The notes beneath the pieces were generated by a model that was not told the DNA's origin, did no database searches, and saw nothing but the letters and a program-made list of their open reading frames with translations. Shown here in pieces: positions 28,142 to 37,355 of a stretch of DNA of 64,000 nt. This stretch comes from CAWIHA01 sp963835855. Lineage in GTDB: Bacteria > Acidobacteriota > Terriglobia > Bryobacterales > Bryobacteraceae. The stretch is taken from assembly GCA_963835855.1 (NCBI GenBank), contig CAWIHA010000011.1, positions 1 through 64,000 of the forward strand. The letters are read 5' to 3'. How positions within the stretch are numbered: the stretch's first letter is position 1; each line of letters begins with the position of its first letter. Both the position numbers and the translations under genes were made by a program.

Positions 28142-29575
28142 ATGCCCGAGCGTCCGAAGCGCGTGGTGGCCGTTGCGCCCATGCCGCCCGAAAAGTGCGC
28201 CTATGCGCTGGCGCGTTACAGCCGCTCGCCCGATTCCATCCGCGAGTCGCTCGACTGGGTGCGCGCGCACGATTCCGAGAAGTTCTTCGAGCACTATTAT
28301 TTTCAGTACGGTCACGCCTCCATCGCCGACCTCGGCCATACGGTCCTCTGCTTCGAAGGCATCTCGGAGCTCGCGGCCACCGAAATCGAGGATGAGCCGC
28401 TCTGGGACGGCCAGGCGAAATCCTCCCGTTACCAGGATTTCTCGCGATCCGGCTGGATCGTGCCGCCCGAGTTCTCGCCCGAAGATCGGCAAACATACCA
28501 ACGCGCCGCCGAGAAACTGCTCGCGGCCTATCAGAAGGTACATGCGGCCGCGGCTGAGCACCTGCGCTCGCGCCTGCCGCGCCCCGAAGACATGAAGCCG
28601 GACGCTTACGAACGCAGCATCGCGGCGCGCGCGTTCGACGTCGCGCGGTACCTGTTGTTCCTGGGTGTACCGACCAACATCGGGCAGGTCGCGAGCATTC
28701 GCACGCTCGAAAAGCAGGTGCGGCGCCTGCGGGCATCCGAATACGAGGAATTGCGCAGCCTCGCTTCGGAAATCGCGGAAGCGTGCGCCTCGAAGCCGGA
28801 CTATGTATGGGACCCGGCCGTTCCCGGCGAGCCTCTGTGTCCTACGCTGGCGCGGCACGTCGATCCCGAACGCCAACTCGCCGAAATACGCAAAGGCTTG
28901 CGCCAATGGGCCGCGCAGAACCTGCCTCCGCGCGCCGGGCTGGAGCCGGGCCGTGTGGACCTGCTGCGGCCCGCCAGCGCCGCGGCCGATATTGTCGCGA
29001 CGCTCCTCTACCCGGTTACGGACCGGCCGTTCCGCGAGTTGTATGAGCTGGCCGCCGGTTGGGCGCCGAAGATGCGCGGCGAAGTCATCGACGCCGCCAT
29101 CCGCTCACGCGGGCGCCGCGACGAGTTGTCGCGCGGATTCCGCAGCGGCCTGTACGCGTTCGACTTCGTGATCGACATCGGGGCCTGGCGCGATCTGCAC
29201 CGGCACCGCCGCTGCCAGCAGTTCCGGCAACCATTCTCGGCTCGGCTCGGCTTCGAGACCCCGGCCGCCGTCGCGGAAGCCGGCATGAGCGCTGCCTATG
29301 AATCGGCGATGCGCGAAACCATTGCAACCGTGCACTCGCTCGAGCCGCCGGGAGCGCACTACCTGGTCCCGTTCGGAGCGCGCTCGCGGTTCCTGTTCAA
29401 GACGGATTTCGCGGAAGCCGAGTACATTATCCGCCTGCGCAGCGGCGTGAAGGGCCACTTCAGTTACCGCCAAATCGCCTGGGAAATGAAGCAGAAGATG
29501 GAACAACTCGAGCCGGAACTGGGCCGGCTGATCGACGCTACTCCGCCCTGGGTCGAGGACCCGCTGAAACGCTAA
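28142..29575 (+). CDS. thyX: FAD-dependent thymidylate synthase, long two-domain ThyX
   Basis: 477 residues, about twice a classic ThyX. The N-terminal half has YGHASIADLGHTVLCFEGIS and SSRYQDF, matching the ThyX helix and the end of its motif but without RHR; the C-terminal half has RDLHRHRRCQQFRQPF, a form of the RHRxxS motif. Together they look like two fused, complementary ThyX repeats. Makes dTMP from dUMP using methylene-THF and FADH2. Divergent neighbour dut supplies dUMP. Confidence 0.88.
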   Translation: MPERPKRVVAVAPMPPEKCAYALARYSRSPDSIRESLDWVRAHDSEKFFEHYYFQYGHASIADLGHTVLCFEGISELAATEIEDEPLWDGQAKSSRYQDFSRSGWIVPPEFSPEDRQTYQRAAEKLLAAYQKVHAAAAEHLRSRLPRPEDMKPDAYERSIAARAFDVARYLLFLGVPTNIGQVASIRTLEKQVRRLRASEYEELRSLASEIAEACASKPDYVWDPAVPGEPLCPTLARHVDPERQLAEIRKGLRQWAAQNLPPRAGLEPGRVDLLRPASAAADIVATLLYPVTDRPFRELYELAAGWAPKMRGEVIDAAIRSRGRRDELSRGFRSGLYAFDFVIDIGAWRDLHRHRRCQQFRQPFSARLGFETPAAVAEAGMSAAYESAMRETIATVHSLEPPGAHYLVPFGARSRFLFKTDFAEAEYIIRLRSGVKGHFSYRQIAWEMKQKMEQLEPELGRLIDATPPWVEDPLKR

Positions 29576-29694
29576 GGCTGGTTTCGGCAGCCGTAAGGGC
29601 GAGTGGGCTGTGCCTTTTGCCCCGAACTCTACAGCCCGCAACCTGCATCCCCCACAACCGGCATCCTATGATCTACACCGGCGAGCGCAGCGAG

Positions 29695-30210
29695 CTACAG
29701 CCTCTGTGAGGGCGGGCCGATGAGCCGGTCCAGCTTTTCAAACAGCTCCTTACCGTCGAAGACCTCTTTTGTCGCGGAGCCGTACTCGTAATCGCCGACG
29801 ATCATTCCGTCCCGGCCGATGATGTACAGGTGCGGGAAATTGATCGCCGGGGTCAGTGGCCGGATATAAGAGTACGCCATCTGGCCGCAATCGAAGAGGA
29901 ATGTGGCGCTGAGATGGTTCTCTTGGGCAAATCGCGCAGCCGTGGCAGTGGTGTCAGGCGGAAGCAGGACCGAGAGCACCGCAACGCGGGAGCCATATCG
30001 CGTTTTCGCCTCTTCGAGCACGTGCGAGAACGTCTGGCAGTGTGAGCAATCCGTCTTCATAAAATCGAGCAGCACGACCTTGCCGCGGTAATCCTGAAGA
30101 TCGTGGATCTGCTGATTCGCGTCTGGCAGCGCGAACCCCGGTGCCCGCCGCGCCTGCTGTGCCTGCGACAGCGCCAGAGAGAGAAAAATGCCAATGGATA
30201 ACAATCGCAT
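29695..30210 (-). CDS. TlpA-like thioredoxin-fold protein
   Basis: 171 residues from ATG 30210. Signal peptide (MRLLSIGIFLSLALSQAQQA), then APGFALPD and GKVVLLDFMKTDCSHCQTF with a CSHC redox pair near residue 59-62, followed by the thioredoxin fold ending with HLYIIGRDG and a C-terminal DRLIGPP. Periplasmic thiol-disulfide or peroxiredoxin-like (AhpC/TSA) protein. Partner unknown. Confidence 0.85.
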   Translation of the reverse strand: MRLLSIGIFLSLALSQAQQARRAPGFALPDANQQIHDLQDYRGKVVLLDFMKTDCSHCQTFSHVLEEAKTRYGSRVAVLSVLLPPDTTATAARFAQENHLSATFLFDCGQMAYSYIRPLTPAINFPHLYIIGRDGMIVGDYEYGSATKEVFDGKELFEKLDRLIGPPSQRL

Positions 30211-30379
30211 ACGGCTAAGGTAACACGCGAAGCAGCGGCAGCACACCCTTGCTGGCCTGGTTGCTATTGAGTGAAGCGCGATCTTTGAGATTCGCGGCGG
30301 AATCGGAGTCTGCATAGCCGCGCCACTCTGGTTCGATTTGCGCCTTTTCCTCCACGCCAGTACAATAAATGGGCCGCAT

Positions 30380-31888
30380 ATGCTCTCAAGGCCCGCCACA
30401 AAAGCCCAGCGGGCAGTTGCCACACTAGTTCTCGCTGCGGCACTTGTCCCCTCGGCTCTGCTCGCGTGGTCGTATCGGGAGATGCCGCACTTTGGTCTGC
30501 CAGCCGACGACGGTGTCTACTGGGTTTCTGCAAAGAGTCTGGCTGCCGGGGATGGCTACCGAATTCTTAGTTTTCCCGGACAGCCATATCAAACGAAGTA
30601 TCCGCCGCTCTACCCCCTTCTGCTATCGGGCGTCTGGCGCATCAGCCCGGAGTTTCCCGCGAATCTGAGGTGGGCCACATGGTTCTGCTGGATCTTTCTG
30701 CCTGTCCTGCTCGTGCTCTGCCGGCAGTATTTCCGCGGCCTGGGATTCTCTGAGTGGGGGGCAATCGCTGTTTGTGCGGCTTGTGCTGTCAGTTGGGATG
30801 TCATGTTTTTCAGTATCTGCATGCTCTCTGAATTGCCCTGTCTTTGTCTGCTCCTGGGATGCTTTGCGGTGACCGAGGTGGCTATGCGATGGAAACGCGG
30901 GTTTCTAGCGGCACTCGCGGCAGGCGTTCTGGCTGGCGGCGCATACCTGACCCGCACAGCGACGCTGCCCCTGCTCGTCGCTGGGCCACTCTACTTCGCG
31001 TTGCGCCGGAGATTCCGCTTCACTGCTCTATTCACGCTGGGGATGGCGCCATTCGTCATCGCTTGGAATTTCTGGGTGCGCACACACGCCTGCCATGCAC
31101 GGGATCCCCTCTCGGCGGCGTACACGGATTATTTCCAATACTATTTCTCGAACTTTACCTGGCGCGCCGTACCTAGAGTTGTGTTCGAGAATCTGCCGGG
31201 CCTGTTTTCTAGCGTGGGGGGGCTGTTGGTCATCCAGGATGGGTCCTTTCTTGGGTGGCTGATCTCCAGTCTGGTTGGGCTCGCGGCAGTCGTGGGCACG
31301 TTCCTGCTGGCGCGCAAGCACGGCCTCTCCGCTTATCATCTGTTCGCAGTGCTGTATCTGCTGCAAATCGCTGTGTGGCCCCAAGGCACCGGCAGGCACT
31401 GGGAGCGGCTCATGCTGCTGCTGCTTCCGTTATTTCTTGGCGGACTGGTAGTCCTGTGCGAATCTCTCTTCAAGTCCGGATTCGCGCTCTTCTGGTTGGG
31501 CTTGCTGCTGGTGATCGCGGCCTCTTCCGCGCGTTTACCGGCCACGGTCCGCGAGAGCCGGGCGGAACTGGCCGGCAATCTCCAGGCGTATCAGTGGATC
31601 CGCAAGAATACGGACCCGGATACAAGGTTTCTGGCGAATCTCGATACTGCGCTTTATCTTTATACCGGCCGCCTAGCATGCCGGTTCATGCTTCCCAAAG
31701 GGGAGGGCGGGTATGGGCATGAGGATCAGAACCCAAGAGATTACGTGTTGTCCTACGTCAGGGTCCACCACCTGAGCTACTTGGTGGATAGTGTCTTTTT
31801 CGGCAGCGCGGGTTTCATCGATCCCAACCGGCAATTGCGGAGAGTGAAGGTGTTCGGCCAAACTTCGATAATCGAGCTGCCGAGATAA
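30380..31888 (+). CDS. Polytopic membrane protein, GT39/ArnT-like glycosyltransferase
   Basis: 502 residues with some ten helices. After the first helix the loop has GLPADDGVYWVSAKSLAAG then GDGYR, and YQTKYPPLYPLLL, matching the acidic loop-1 and YPPLYP features of GT-C (PMT/ArnT-like) polyprenyl-sugar glycosyltransferases. The C-terminal soluble part has YQWIRKNTDPDTRFLANLD, also common in that group. Substrate unknown. TACAAT at 30361-30366 lies 13 bases before the ATG, suggesting a very short leader. Confidence 0.75.
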   Translation: MLSRPATKAQRAVATLVLAAALVPSALLAWSYREMPHFGLPADDGVYWVSAKSLAAGDGYRILSFPGQPYQTKYPPLYPLLLSGVWRISPEFPANLRWATWFCWIFLPVLLVLCRQYFRGLGFSEWGAIAVCAACAVSWDVMFFSICMLSELPCLCLLLGCFAVTEVAMRWKRGFLAALAAGVLAGGAYLTRTATLPLLVAGPLYFALRRRFRFTALFTLGMAPFVIAWNFWVRTHACHARDPLSAAYTDYFQYYFSNFTWRAVPRVVFENLPGLFSSVGGLLVIQDGSFLGWLISSLVGLAAVVGTFLLARKHGLSAYHLFAVLYLLQIAVWPQGTGRHWERLMLLLLPLFLGGLVVLCESLFKSGFALFWLGLLLVIAASSARLPATVRESRAELAGNLQAYQWIRKNTDPDTRFLANLDTALYLYTGRLACRFMLPKGEGGYGHEDQNPRDYVLSYVRVHHLSYLVDSVFFGSAGFIDPNRQLRRVKVFGQTSIIELPR

Positions 31889-32053
31889 ATGGGACCTGCG
31901 GGTTGGTTAAGGTATTTGTGGAATCCGCAGTCACGGACTGCTCGCGAGTGCGGCACGGAGGCGCTCGGCGCGTTACGGGGAGAGCGGCGGCGAACTCGGG
32001 CCGGTGCTAAGCGGAAAGCGCCAGGCTCCGGAGCCGCGGCTATACTGATACGT

Positions 32054-33322
32054 ATGCACCGGGCATGGCCGGCAATGGCGCTGGTTGTGTGTTTAGCGCC
32101 CGCACTGGCGCAAATCCCGAAGTGGGAGTACCGTGAGCGCCGCCGTGCTGCACAGAAGGCGCTCCCCGATGGCGTGCTGGTTCTCTTCGGGCGCACCGAG
32201 CGGGATATCGACGAACTGCGCACCGGTTTCCACCAGGAGCCCAACTTCGAGTACCTGACCGGTTGGAACGAGCCAGGCGCGATCCTCCTGCTTTCGCCCG
32301 CAGCCGAGCTTCTGTTCCTCCCCCAGCGCGACCCGAAGGAAGAGAAATACACGGGCGCGAAGGCGTCCGCCGAAGACGCGAACATCCGGGCCGTGACCGG
32401 CTTCGTGGAGGTGCTGCCCGCCGGGAAGTTCGAAATGAGGCTCCTCAAAGCTCTGGAAGCCTATGCGCGCCTGTACACGCTCACCGGCCGGGCTGAGGCC
32501 GCGAAACTCAGGAGCTTGGTTCCGTTCCGCGAAGTCGCCGATGCGGCCGGCGCGCTCGCGGAGCTCCGCGAGAAAAAGTCCCCGCGCGAGATCGCACTCA
32601 TCCAGAAAAGCACGGACGTGAGCGTCGAGGCGCACCGGGCCGTGTGGAAGCGCATCGCGCCCGGTTTGTACGAATACCAGATCGCCGCCACATTCACGTA
32701 CACGATCCTCGACAATGGCTGCGCGCGGAACGCCTACGCACCTATCGTTGGCTCCGGACCGAACGCCACCATCCTCCACTATTCGAAGAACTCGCGGCGA
32801 ATCGAGCCGGGCGACCTGGTGCTCATGGACGCCGGCGCGGAGTGCGCGGACTATGCGACCGACATCACACGCACCATTCCGGCGAGCGGCAAGTTCACGC
32901 CACGCCAGCGCGAACTTTATGAAATCGTGCTCGGCGCCCAAAAAACCGTGCTCGCGGCAATCAAACCCGGCGTCACGATGGGCGCGACGCCCACGGCGCC
33001 GAACAGCCTGTATCGTGTCGCTTACAACTACATCAACTCCCACGGCAAAGATCGCGCCGGCAAGCCGCTGGGCCAATACTTGACCCACGGCGTCAGCCAT
33101 CACGTCGGGCTCGACGTGCACGACGCGCCGCCGGCATCCTACTCGCAGCCGCTCGAGCCAGGCATGGTAATCACGGCCGAGCCGGGAATCTACATTCCGG
33201 AGGAGGCCATCGGTATCCGCATCGAAGACACTATACTGGTGACCCAGGATGGCGCGAAGGTCTTGAGTGGTGCGCTGCCAAAGGAGCCCGGAGAGATCGA
33301 AAAGATCCTCGCCGCGCGATGA
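32054..33322 (+). CDS. pepP: Secreted Xaa-Pro aminopeptidase (M24B)
   Basis: 422 residues from ATG 32054; the first 20 residues are a signal peptide ending ALAQ, unusual for the normally cytosolic PepP. N-terminal AMP_N domain with FEYLTGWNEPGA, then the pita-bread fold with metal ligands Asp in LMDAGAE, Asp in YATDITRTIP, His in SHHVGLDVHD, Glu in TAEPGIYI and Glu in GIRIEDT. Removes N-terminal residues before proline. TATACT (32041-32046) is seven bases from the ATG. Overlaps the kinase gene by four bases. Confidence 0.92.
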   Translation: MHRAWPAMALVVCLAPALAQIPKWEYRERRRAAQKALPDGVLVLFGRTERDIDELRTGFHQEPNFEYLTGWNEPGAILLLSPAAELLFLPQRDPKEEKYTGAKASAEDANIRAVTGFVEVLPAGKFEMRLLKALEAYARLYTLTGRAEAAKLRSLVPFREVADAAGALAELREKKSPREIALIQKSTDVSVEAHRAVWKRIAPGLYEYQIAATFTYTILDNGCARNAYAPIVGSGPNATILHYSKNSRRIEPGDLVLMDAGAECADYATDITRTIPASGKFTPRQRELYEIVLGAQKTVLAAIKPGVTMGATPTAPNSLYRVAYNYINSHGKDRAGKPLGQYLTHGVSHHVGLDVHDAPPASYSQPLEPGMVITAEPGIYIPEEAIGIRIEDTILVTQDGAKVLSGALPKEPGEIEKILAAR

Positions 33323-35223
33323 AGCAACTCGATCGGCCGAACCCCGCCAAGCCCAAAACGCGAAGCTTTCGGAGACGCCTCGCGCTCGGGTACCTCGCGG
33401 TGCTGGCGGGCAGTTTTATCCTGGCGCTGGTGGCAGGGTGGATTGGCACGCCGATCGACAATTACGCGTATGACTGGATGTTCCGCCGCCACCCAGCCCC
33501 GGCGCGGCCGGCCGAATCCATTTTGCTCACGATTGACGAAGCGAGCCTCGCAAAAATGGGCGGTATGCGCCATGTGCGGCGCTGGCTCGGGAAAGCGCTG
33601 GACCGAATCGCGGTGGCCTCGCCGAAGGTAGTGGCGATCGATTTGATCCTGGCCGACGAGGGCGACTCCGCCGACGATGCAGCGCTGGAGGCGGCGATGA
33701 AGAAGATTCCGCGGCTCGTGCTTGCATGCGAACTGGTCGATGAGGGCCGGCGCTGGGAGTATCCGCTCGCCCGCTTCCGCCGTTGGGCGGCAGCGCTCGG
33801 CCACGTGCACGGCGATCCCGGACCGCTTGACGGCGTGAGCCGCCAGGCGCCGCTCGAGAAAGCCACCGGTCGCGACCGGCGCTGGGCACTCGCCCTGGAG
33901 GCCTTTCGGCTCAGCCGCGGCGGCAGCAACATTCTGGAATCGCCGGATGATCTCGAGATCGGCGGCCTGCGAATTCCGGCGCGCCGCGCGGATTCGCGCG
34001 CGCTCCGCATCCGCTATATCGCCCCGTTGGCGGATGGCACGTTTCCCTTGCCGCGCGTGTCCTTCCAGCAGCTCGATAGGGATCCGGGTCTGGCCGGGCG
34101 GTTCCGCGGCAAGGTGGTTTTTGTCGGGGTGACGGCGCAATCCGCGATGCGCGACCGCATGGTCACGCCTTACTCGTATGGCACCTACATGCCAGGTATT
34201 GAGATCCATGCGAGCCTGTACGAGACGCTGGCGCGCGGCGACTTTCTCGTGAGTGCGCCGAATCTGGCGGTGGTGCTTTTCTGCTTTGGGCTCGCTGCGG
34301 CCGCCGTGGCTGCATTCGCGTTTCGGACCGGATGGCCGGCTTACACGCTCGCGGCGCTAGTCGTCGCCGCGGCGCATCTGACTCCATACGAACTGTTCAC
34401 TCACGGCATCGTCTTCCCGGTTGTCGCCCCGGTCTCGGCGGCGTGGCTGGCAACGGTCGGCGCGGGATGGTTCCAATTTGTGACCGTTCGCCGCGCGCTG
34501 GGGCGCTCAGAGTCAGAGAAGACGCGCTACCAACAGGCAATGCACTTCGTGACGCACGAGATGCGCACACCGCTCACCGCGATTCAGGGCTCGAGCGAAC
34601 TGATGAGCCGCTACAACCTGACCGAAGACAAGCGGCGGCAGATCGCCGAGCTGATCAACTCCGAATCAAAGCGCTTGGCGCGCATGATCGAGACATTTCT
34701 CAATGTCGAGCGGCTCTCGGCCGGCGAAATCGAGATCAAGCACGAAGTCTTCCCGGCGAACGGCGTGATTGCGGCGTGCGTGGAACGCGCTCGCCCACTG
34801 GCTGAGCGCAAGCACATCCGCCTGCGGCTGGACGAGGCGGCGGAGGCTGAGCTGACGGGAGACCGCGAATTGATGGAGTACGCCGTTTACAACCTGCTTA
34901 CTAACGCGGTGAAATATTCTCCGGCCGGAACCGAGGTTACAGTGGCCGTGCGGCCGGATGGCACGAGGCTGCGCCTCTCGGTGAAAGACCAGGGCATGGG
35001 GATGGAGCAGCAGGAGCTGCGCAACGTTTTTCAGAAGTTTTACCGGACGAACAAGGCGGTGGCGTCCGGCGAAGCCGGAACGGGCATCGGCCTCTCGATT
35101 GTGGAACAGATTGTGATGCAACACGGCGGGCGCATCGAGGTGGCGAGCGCCCCGGGACGCGGTTCCTGTTTTACTCTGGTCTTACCGGCTCGAAGCTCCG
35201 AATGTCCAGCCGGCGCGAAATGA
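33319..35223 (+). CDS. CHASE2-domain sensor histidine kinase
   Basis: 634 residues: one N-terminal helix (24-43), an extracytoplasmic CHASE2 domain (about 50-300), three clustered helices (about 312-390), then HisKA with the phospho-accepting H413 in THEMRTPLTAIQ and HATPase_c with NLLTNAVKYS, DQGMGM and GTGIGLSIV. All catalytic motifs are intact. ATG overlaps the pepP stop. The NtrC-type regulator 10 bases downstream is its likely partner. Ligand unknown. Confidence 0.93.
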   Translation: MKQLDRPNPAKPKTRSFRRRLALGYLAVLAGSFILALVAGWIGTPIDNYAYDWMFRRHPAPARPAESILLTIDEASLAKMGGMRHVRRWLGKALDRIAVASPKVVAIDLILADEGDSADDAALEAAMKKIPRLVLACELVDEGRRWEYPLARFRRWAAALGHVHGDPGPLDGVSRQAPLEKATGRDRRWALALEAFRLSRGGSNILESPDDLEIGGLRIPARRADSRALRIRYIAPLADGTFPLPRVSFQQLDRDPGLAGRFRGKVVFVGVTAQSAMRDRMVTPYSYGTYMPGIEIHASLYETLARGDFLVSAPNLAVVLFCFGLAAAAVAAFAFRTGWPAYTLAALVVAAAHLTPYELFTHGIVFPVVAPVSAAWLATVGAGWFQFVTVRRALGRSESEKTRYQQAMHFVTHEMRTPLTAIQGSSELMSRYNLTEDKRRQIAELINSESKRLARMIETFLNVERLSAGEIEIKHEVFPANGVIAACVERARPLAERKHIRLRLDEAAEAELTGDRELMEYAVYNLLTNAVKYSPAGTEVTVAVRPDGTRLRLSVKDQGMGMEQQELRNVFQKFYRTNKAVASGEAGTGIGLSIVEQIVMQHGGRIEVASAPGRGSCFTLVLPARSSECPAGAK

Positions 35224-35232
35224 GGTCCTGAG

Positions 35233-36549
35233 GTGCAGCGGCTTTTGGTGGTGGAAGACGACGCCGGGGTCCGGATGACGATTGTCACCGGCCTGGAAGC
35301 CGAAGGCTACACGGTCGATGCGGTGTCCTCCACGCGGGAAGCCATTCAACGGTTGGGCGAGACTGCCTACACGGTCGTCATCTCCGACATTTATCTCGAC
35401 GAGCGCACGGGCCTGGACGTGCTCGAAGCGGCCCGGCGCCAGGACCCCGATTGTGCCGTGATTCTGATGACCGCGCGCGGCACCATCGAGACGGTTATGG
35501 CCGCCACGCGCGGCGGGGCGTTCGATTATATTGCCAAGCCGTTCGAGTGGGACCGGCTGATCGGCACCGTCAGACGCGCCGAAGCGAGCCGAGCGGGCGC
35601 CCCTGAGGACGAGGCCGAAGCCGAAGAGGCGCCTGAGTCCGAGATGATCGGCAGCTCGCCGGGCATGGTAGAGATCTATAAGATCGTTTCTCGCGTGGCC
35701 CCGACCGACGCCACGGTCCTGCTGGAAGGCGAGACCGGCACGGGAAAGGAGCTGATTGCCCGGCTGATCCACCGGAACAGCCCGCGCGCAAGCCAGCCGT
35801 TTGTGGCCGTAGACTGCGGCTCGGTCGCGCCCAGCCTCCTCGAAAGCGAGTTGTTCGGCGCCATGCGCGGCGCCTATACGGGCGCTGACCGGGACCGCAT
35901 CGGCGTGTTCGAAAGCGCCAGTCACGGCACTGTTTTCCTCGATGAAATCGGCGATATCGAGCCTAACTTCCAGTTGAAGCTGCTGCGCTTTCTGCAGGAT
36001 CGCGAGGTGCGCCCGGTGGGCGCCTCCCGCGCGCGAGTGGTCGATACGCGTGTCATCGCGGCTACCAACCGGGATCTGCAGAAGCTCCTCGAAAGCGGCG
36101 CACTCCGCGAGGATTTGTGGTTCCGCCTGAACGTGGTCCGCGTCGTCGTTCCACCCCTGCGCGAACGGCATGGCGACATTTCCTTGCTCGCCCAGCATTT
36201 TCTCAAGAAATATAACGACCGTTATGGCCAGCACACAAAGCTTACGAATCCGGGTCTGAGAGCACTGCAGGATTACACCTGGCCGGGGAATGTCCGGCAA
36301 CTGCAGCACATGCTGGAGCGGCTAAGCATCCTGGCGCCGGCCGGCCGGATCGATGAAGCGGCGGTGCGGGAGGCGATCACACTGACGGAACCACGCGAGC
36401 ATTCGGGCGACAGCCTGGCGGATACCGAGGCCGATCAGATCCGGCGCGTGCTGGCGGCAACCGGCGGGAACAAGAGCCGAGCCGCGCAGATCCTGGGGAT
36501 CGAACGCAAGACGCTTTACCGCAAGCTCGAACGCATTGGATTGCAGTGA
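35233..36549 (+). CDS. Sigma-54-dependent response regulator (NtrC family)
   Basis: 438 residues from GTG 35233. Receiver with phospho-acceptor D52 (VVISDIYLDE) and K102, AAA+ domain with Walker A GETGTGKE (166-173), sigma-54 contact loop GAYTGA (213-218; Tyr in place of the usual Phe), Walker B VFLDEIGDI, and a Fis-type HTH (NKSRAAQILGIERKTLYRKL). Activates RpoN promoters when phosphorylated by the CHASE2 kinase encoded just upstream. Confidence 0.95.
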   Translation: MQRLLVVEDDAGVRMTIVTGLEAEGYTVDAVSSTREAIQRLGETAYTVVISDIYLDERTGLDVLEAARRQDPDCAVILMTARGTIETVMAATRGGAFDYIAKPFEWDRLIGTVRRAEASRAGAPEDEAEAEEAPESEMIGSSPGMVEIYKIVSRVAPTDATVLLEGETGTGKELIARLIHRNSPRASQPFVAVDCGSVAPSLLESELFGAMRGAYTGADRDRIGVFESASHGTVFLDEIGDIEPNFQLKLLRFLQDREVRPVGASRARVVDTRVIAATNRDLQKLLESGALREDLWFRLNVVRVVVPPLRERHGDISLLAQHFLKKYNDRYGQHTKLTNPGLRALQDYTWPGNVRQLQHMLERLSILAPAGRIDEAAVREAITLTEPREHSGDSLADTEADQIRRVLAATGGNKSRAAQILGIERKTLYRKLERIGLQ

Positions 36550-36661
36550 GCGGCCGGCCTGGCCGCACCCGCGTGGAAATTTCCTGTGCTAGGCAGGGCC
36601 TTCGGGTCTAGAATAGAAGGCGGCCTCGTAGTAGTGTCAGTATCGAAGGAGGTCGAAGGTC

Positions 36662-36808
36662 ATGTTCGAGACCCTGGACGAACACATTAAGCGGGATACC
36701 GAACTGGAATCGACGAAAACCGAACGGTTTCTGCGCTGGGCGGCAGCCGTTATTGTGACCGTGCTGATACTAGGCGGTCTGAACTTCTTAGTTCGGCAAC
36801 TGGGCTGA
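36662..36808 (+). CDS. 48-residue single-pass membrane peptide
   Basis: ATG 36662 is preceded by GAAGGAGGTCGAAGG. The product has a charged N-terminus (FETLDEHIKRDTELESTKTE) and one helix (WAAAVIVTVLILGGLNFLV), ending RQLG. TAGAAT at 36609-36614 is a possible -10. Its last 59 bases overlap the 3' end of the convergent lysozyme-like gene. Function unknown; the strong ribosome site and clean topology support a real gene. Confidence 0.65.
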   Translation: MFETLDEHIKRDTELESTKTERFLRWAAAVIVTVLILGGLNFLVRQLG

Positions 36809-37355
36809 CCGGCGCCCGCACTGGCAAGTGCGCCGTCAGAGGTTCGGCGGCATTGATCCGCCTCATAAGTGACTTGACCAAGCGGCCCCATTCAGGCCGC
36901 TGATTGTAGGTCGTCAGCACCGCTGCCAGTTCCTTGCCGCGGTAGAACTTCGACTGCTCAATCCGCGATGCGACCGTGTAAATACCTTCCCGGACAGATG
37001 AGAAGCCGGTTTCCGCCGAGTCCCAGCCGAAGATATTGTGCCTGCGAAGGTGCTTCCCCCCGCCGCTTTCGACAATGCATATGCTGGGCAGCAACCGCCA
37101 GTCGAGGTTGTGCAGATCAGCCGCCATCAGGAAGTCGCCGGCCAGTTGCTTGACGGGACTTCCGAAAGAGTCGAAAAACTCGGTCAGCCGCCCCAGCCGC
37201 GGGTCATTCTCGTACTGGGACGAAGTGGATTCCTGGCTAGGGGCGGCGGCATTGAAGACCGCCTGATACTGGGACGGAGCGGATTCCGGGCGTGGGCCGG
37301 CGGCATTGGAAACCCCTAGAAGTCCCGCACAAAGCAATAGTCTTCTCAATCGCAT
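36750..37355 (-). CDS. Secreted lysozyme-like/glucosaminidase-type protein
   Basis: 201 residues from ATG 37355, with AGGAGGT directly upstream. Signal peptide (MRLRRLLLCAGLLGVSNAAG), a short linker made of two near-identical copies (PESAPSQYQAVFNAAA / QESTSSQYEND, also visible as a DNA direct repeat near 37210 and 37262), then a domain with LDWRLLPSICIVESGGGKH and NIFGWDS. The VESGG glutamate and FGWDS are typical of a lysozyme-fold group acting on peptidoglycan. Enzymatic activity not proven. Confidence 0.72.
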   Translation of the reverse strand: MRLRRLLLCAGLLGVSNAAGPRPESAPSQYQAVFNAAAPSQESTSSQYENDPRLGRLTEFFDSFGSPVKQLAGDFLMAADLHNLDWRLLPSICIVESGGGKHLRRHNIFGWDSAETGFSSVREGIYTVASRIEQSKFYRGKELAAVLTTYNQRPEWGRLVKSLMRRINAAEPLTAHLPVRAPVSPVAELRSSDRLVSARSQ

